Below, piece by piece: positions 22,109 through 22,469 of a DNA stretch of 22,469 nt. Both the position numbers and the translations under genes were made by a program. A model generated the notes under the pieces. It made no database searches. It worked only from the letters and a program-made list of their open reading frames with translations, and was not told where the DNA came from. Numbering within the stretch: the stretch's first letter is position 1; each line of letters begins with the position of its first letter. Source of the stretch: a virus; IMG/VR virus record IMGVR_UViG_3300048589_000908, positions 1-22,469 of that record. One strand, 5' to 3'.

Positions 22109-22469
22109 GATGAAGGCTCACGAGATGTGGGCCTTCGGCTTTGGTCGGATCGGATTCTAGGTTTTCGGACTCAGCATGCAAGGGAATTCGATGCCTGCCC
22201 TGTCGAATTCGCGAGAGCGCCTCTCGTGTCACCGACCTCTAGCACCGTTGGTGACGCGACTTTGTTGAAGAAAGTCACAGCGTTATCCGATTTCGTCACC
22301 AACCTCCGTGTCACCAACGGGTCGAAAAACATCTCTATAGGAAAAATGAATCCGCCGATCGAACATCGATTTCCGCGTATGACTCTCTAGACCGTTGGTG
22401 ACGTTGGTGACGTTGGTGACACCATTGTTTTTGCAGCGATTTTCGTGTCACCAACCTCGCTAAAGAGGT
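22109..22469. other. Gene-free region at the right end, holding a GTTGGTGAC repeat array
   Basis: I see no supportable complete gene in these 361 bp. The stretch is more AT-rich than the genes around it. It carries eight copies of a 9-bp repeat in both orientations (see the separate repeat entry) upstream of the resolvase gene. A 3' end of a minus-strand gene entering from outside the window (stop TAG at 22389-22387) is possible, because the frame is open from the right edge to that stop, but I cannot support it. Confidence 0.6.
22228..22455. repeat. Iterated 9-bp repeat GTTGGTGAC / GTCACCAAC
   Basis: Direct copies lie at 22247-22255, 22394-22402, 22403-22411 and 22412-22420; the last three are tandem without spacing. 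Inverted copies lie at 22295-22303, 22310-22318 and 22447-22455, plus one with a single mismatch at 22228-22236. The copies at 22412-22422 and 22445-22455 extend to an 11-bp perfect inverted repeat (GTTGGTGACAC). The contexts TCTAG-ACCGTTGGTGACG and GTGTCACCAACCTC also recur. These may be regulator binding sites or origin-type iterons. Confidence 0.85.

Noticed and set aside
22387-22469. 3' end of a minus-strand gene (a primase or helicase, for instance) at the right edge
   Set aside because: The frame is open, ending in a repeated SPT motif, but only 27 codons are visible and the same bases are explained by the 9-bp repeat.
1-22469. CRISPR array, tRNA or rRNA genes, attachment sites, insertion sequences
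   Set aside because: No spaced direct repeats of CRISPR type, no cloverleaf-like or rRNA-like stretch, no transposase and no integrase or att-like repeat was seen.

Overview
The window is a temperate-phage-like structural region, most likely a prophage, from a GC-rich alphaproteobacterium. The host is probably a member of the Hyphomicrobiales/Rhizobiales, perhaps near Bradyrhizobium. This rests on codon and base composition, on the DUF6456-like and TSCPD-type small proteins, on the ParB-methyltransferase, and on an embedded small membrane-anchored protein that looks like a Bradyrhizobium type. No database search was possible; every family name comes from reading the translated sequence.

Nearly all phage genes lie on the minus strand, so the biological order runs from right to left. 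At the far right (22.1-22.5 kb) is a gene-free stretch full of a 9-bp repeat, GTTGGTGAC, in both orientations. An early or regulatory block follows: RuvC-like resolvase, TSCPD protein, DUF6456-like protein, a displaced minor tail protein Z, and a ParB-domain DNA methyltransferase. Next come two small plus-strand genes (one DUF3489) and then the head module: small terminase, large terminase, S49 protease, scaffold, decoration protein gpD and major capsid protein gpE. This head is lambda-like. After two connector or neck proteins comes a P2-like contractile-tail module in P2 order: V, W, J, I, a large appendage protein, tail fibre, DUF4376 fibre-associated protein, sheath, and the start of the tube gene, which runs off the left end. 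The element is therefore a lambda-head/P2-tail mosaic. Tape measure, gpU/X/D, lysis genes, repressor and integrase are not in the window.

Several things stand out. The large terminase and the portal protein are joined in one 910-residue reading frame. It lacks the terminase C-terminus, any gpW-like gene and the first part of the portal, which looks like an in-frame deletion of roughly 1 kb or an assembly join. The S49 protease and its scaffold are in the same frame, separated by a single TAG that also forms part of the scaffold's ribosome-binding site. The sheath carries an inserted Gly-rich beta-repeat segment.

Apparent cargo genes interrupt the late operon: a plus-strand GDCCVxC small Cys-rich protein upstream of the sheath, and a plus-strand DUF1232 membrane protein plus a minus-strand small membrane-anchored protein between scaffold and gpD. 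Regulatory structures include a terminator-like hairpin just before the sheath gene, palindromes before the small terminase and the methyltransferase, and a strong hairpin in the leader of the DUF3489 gene.
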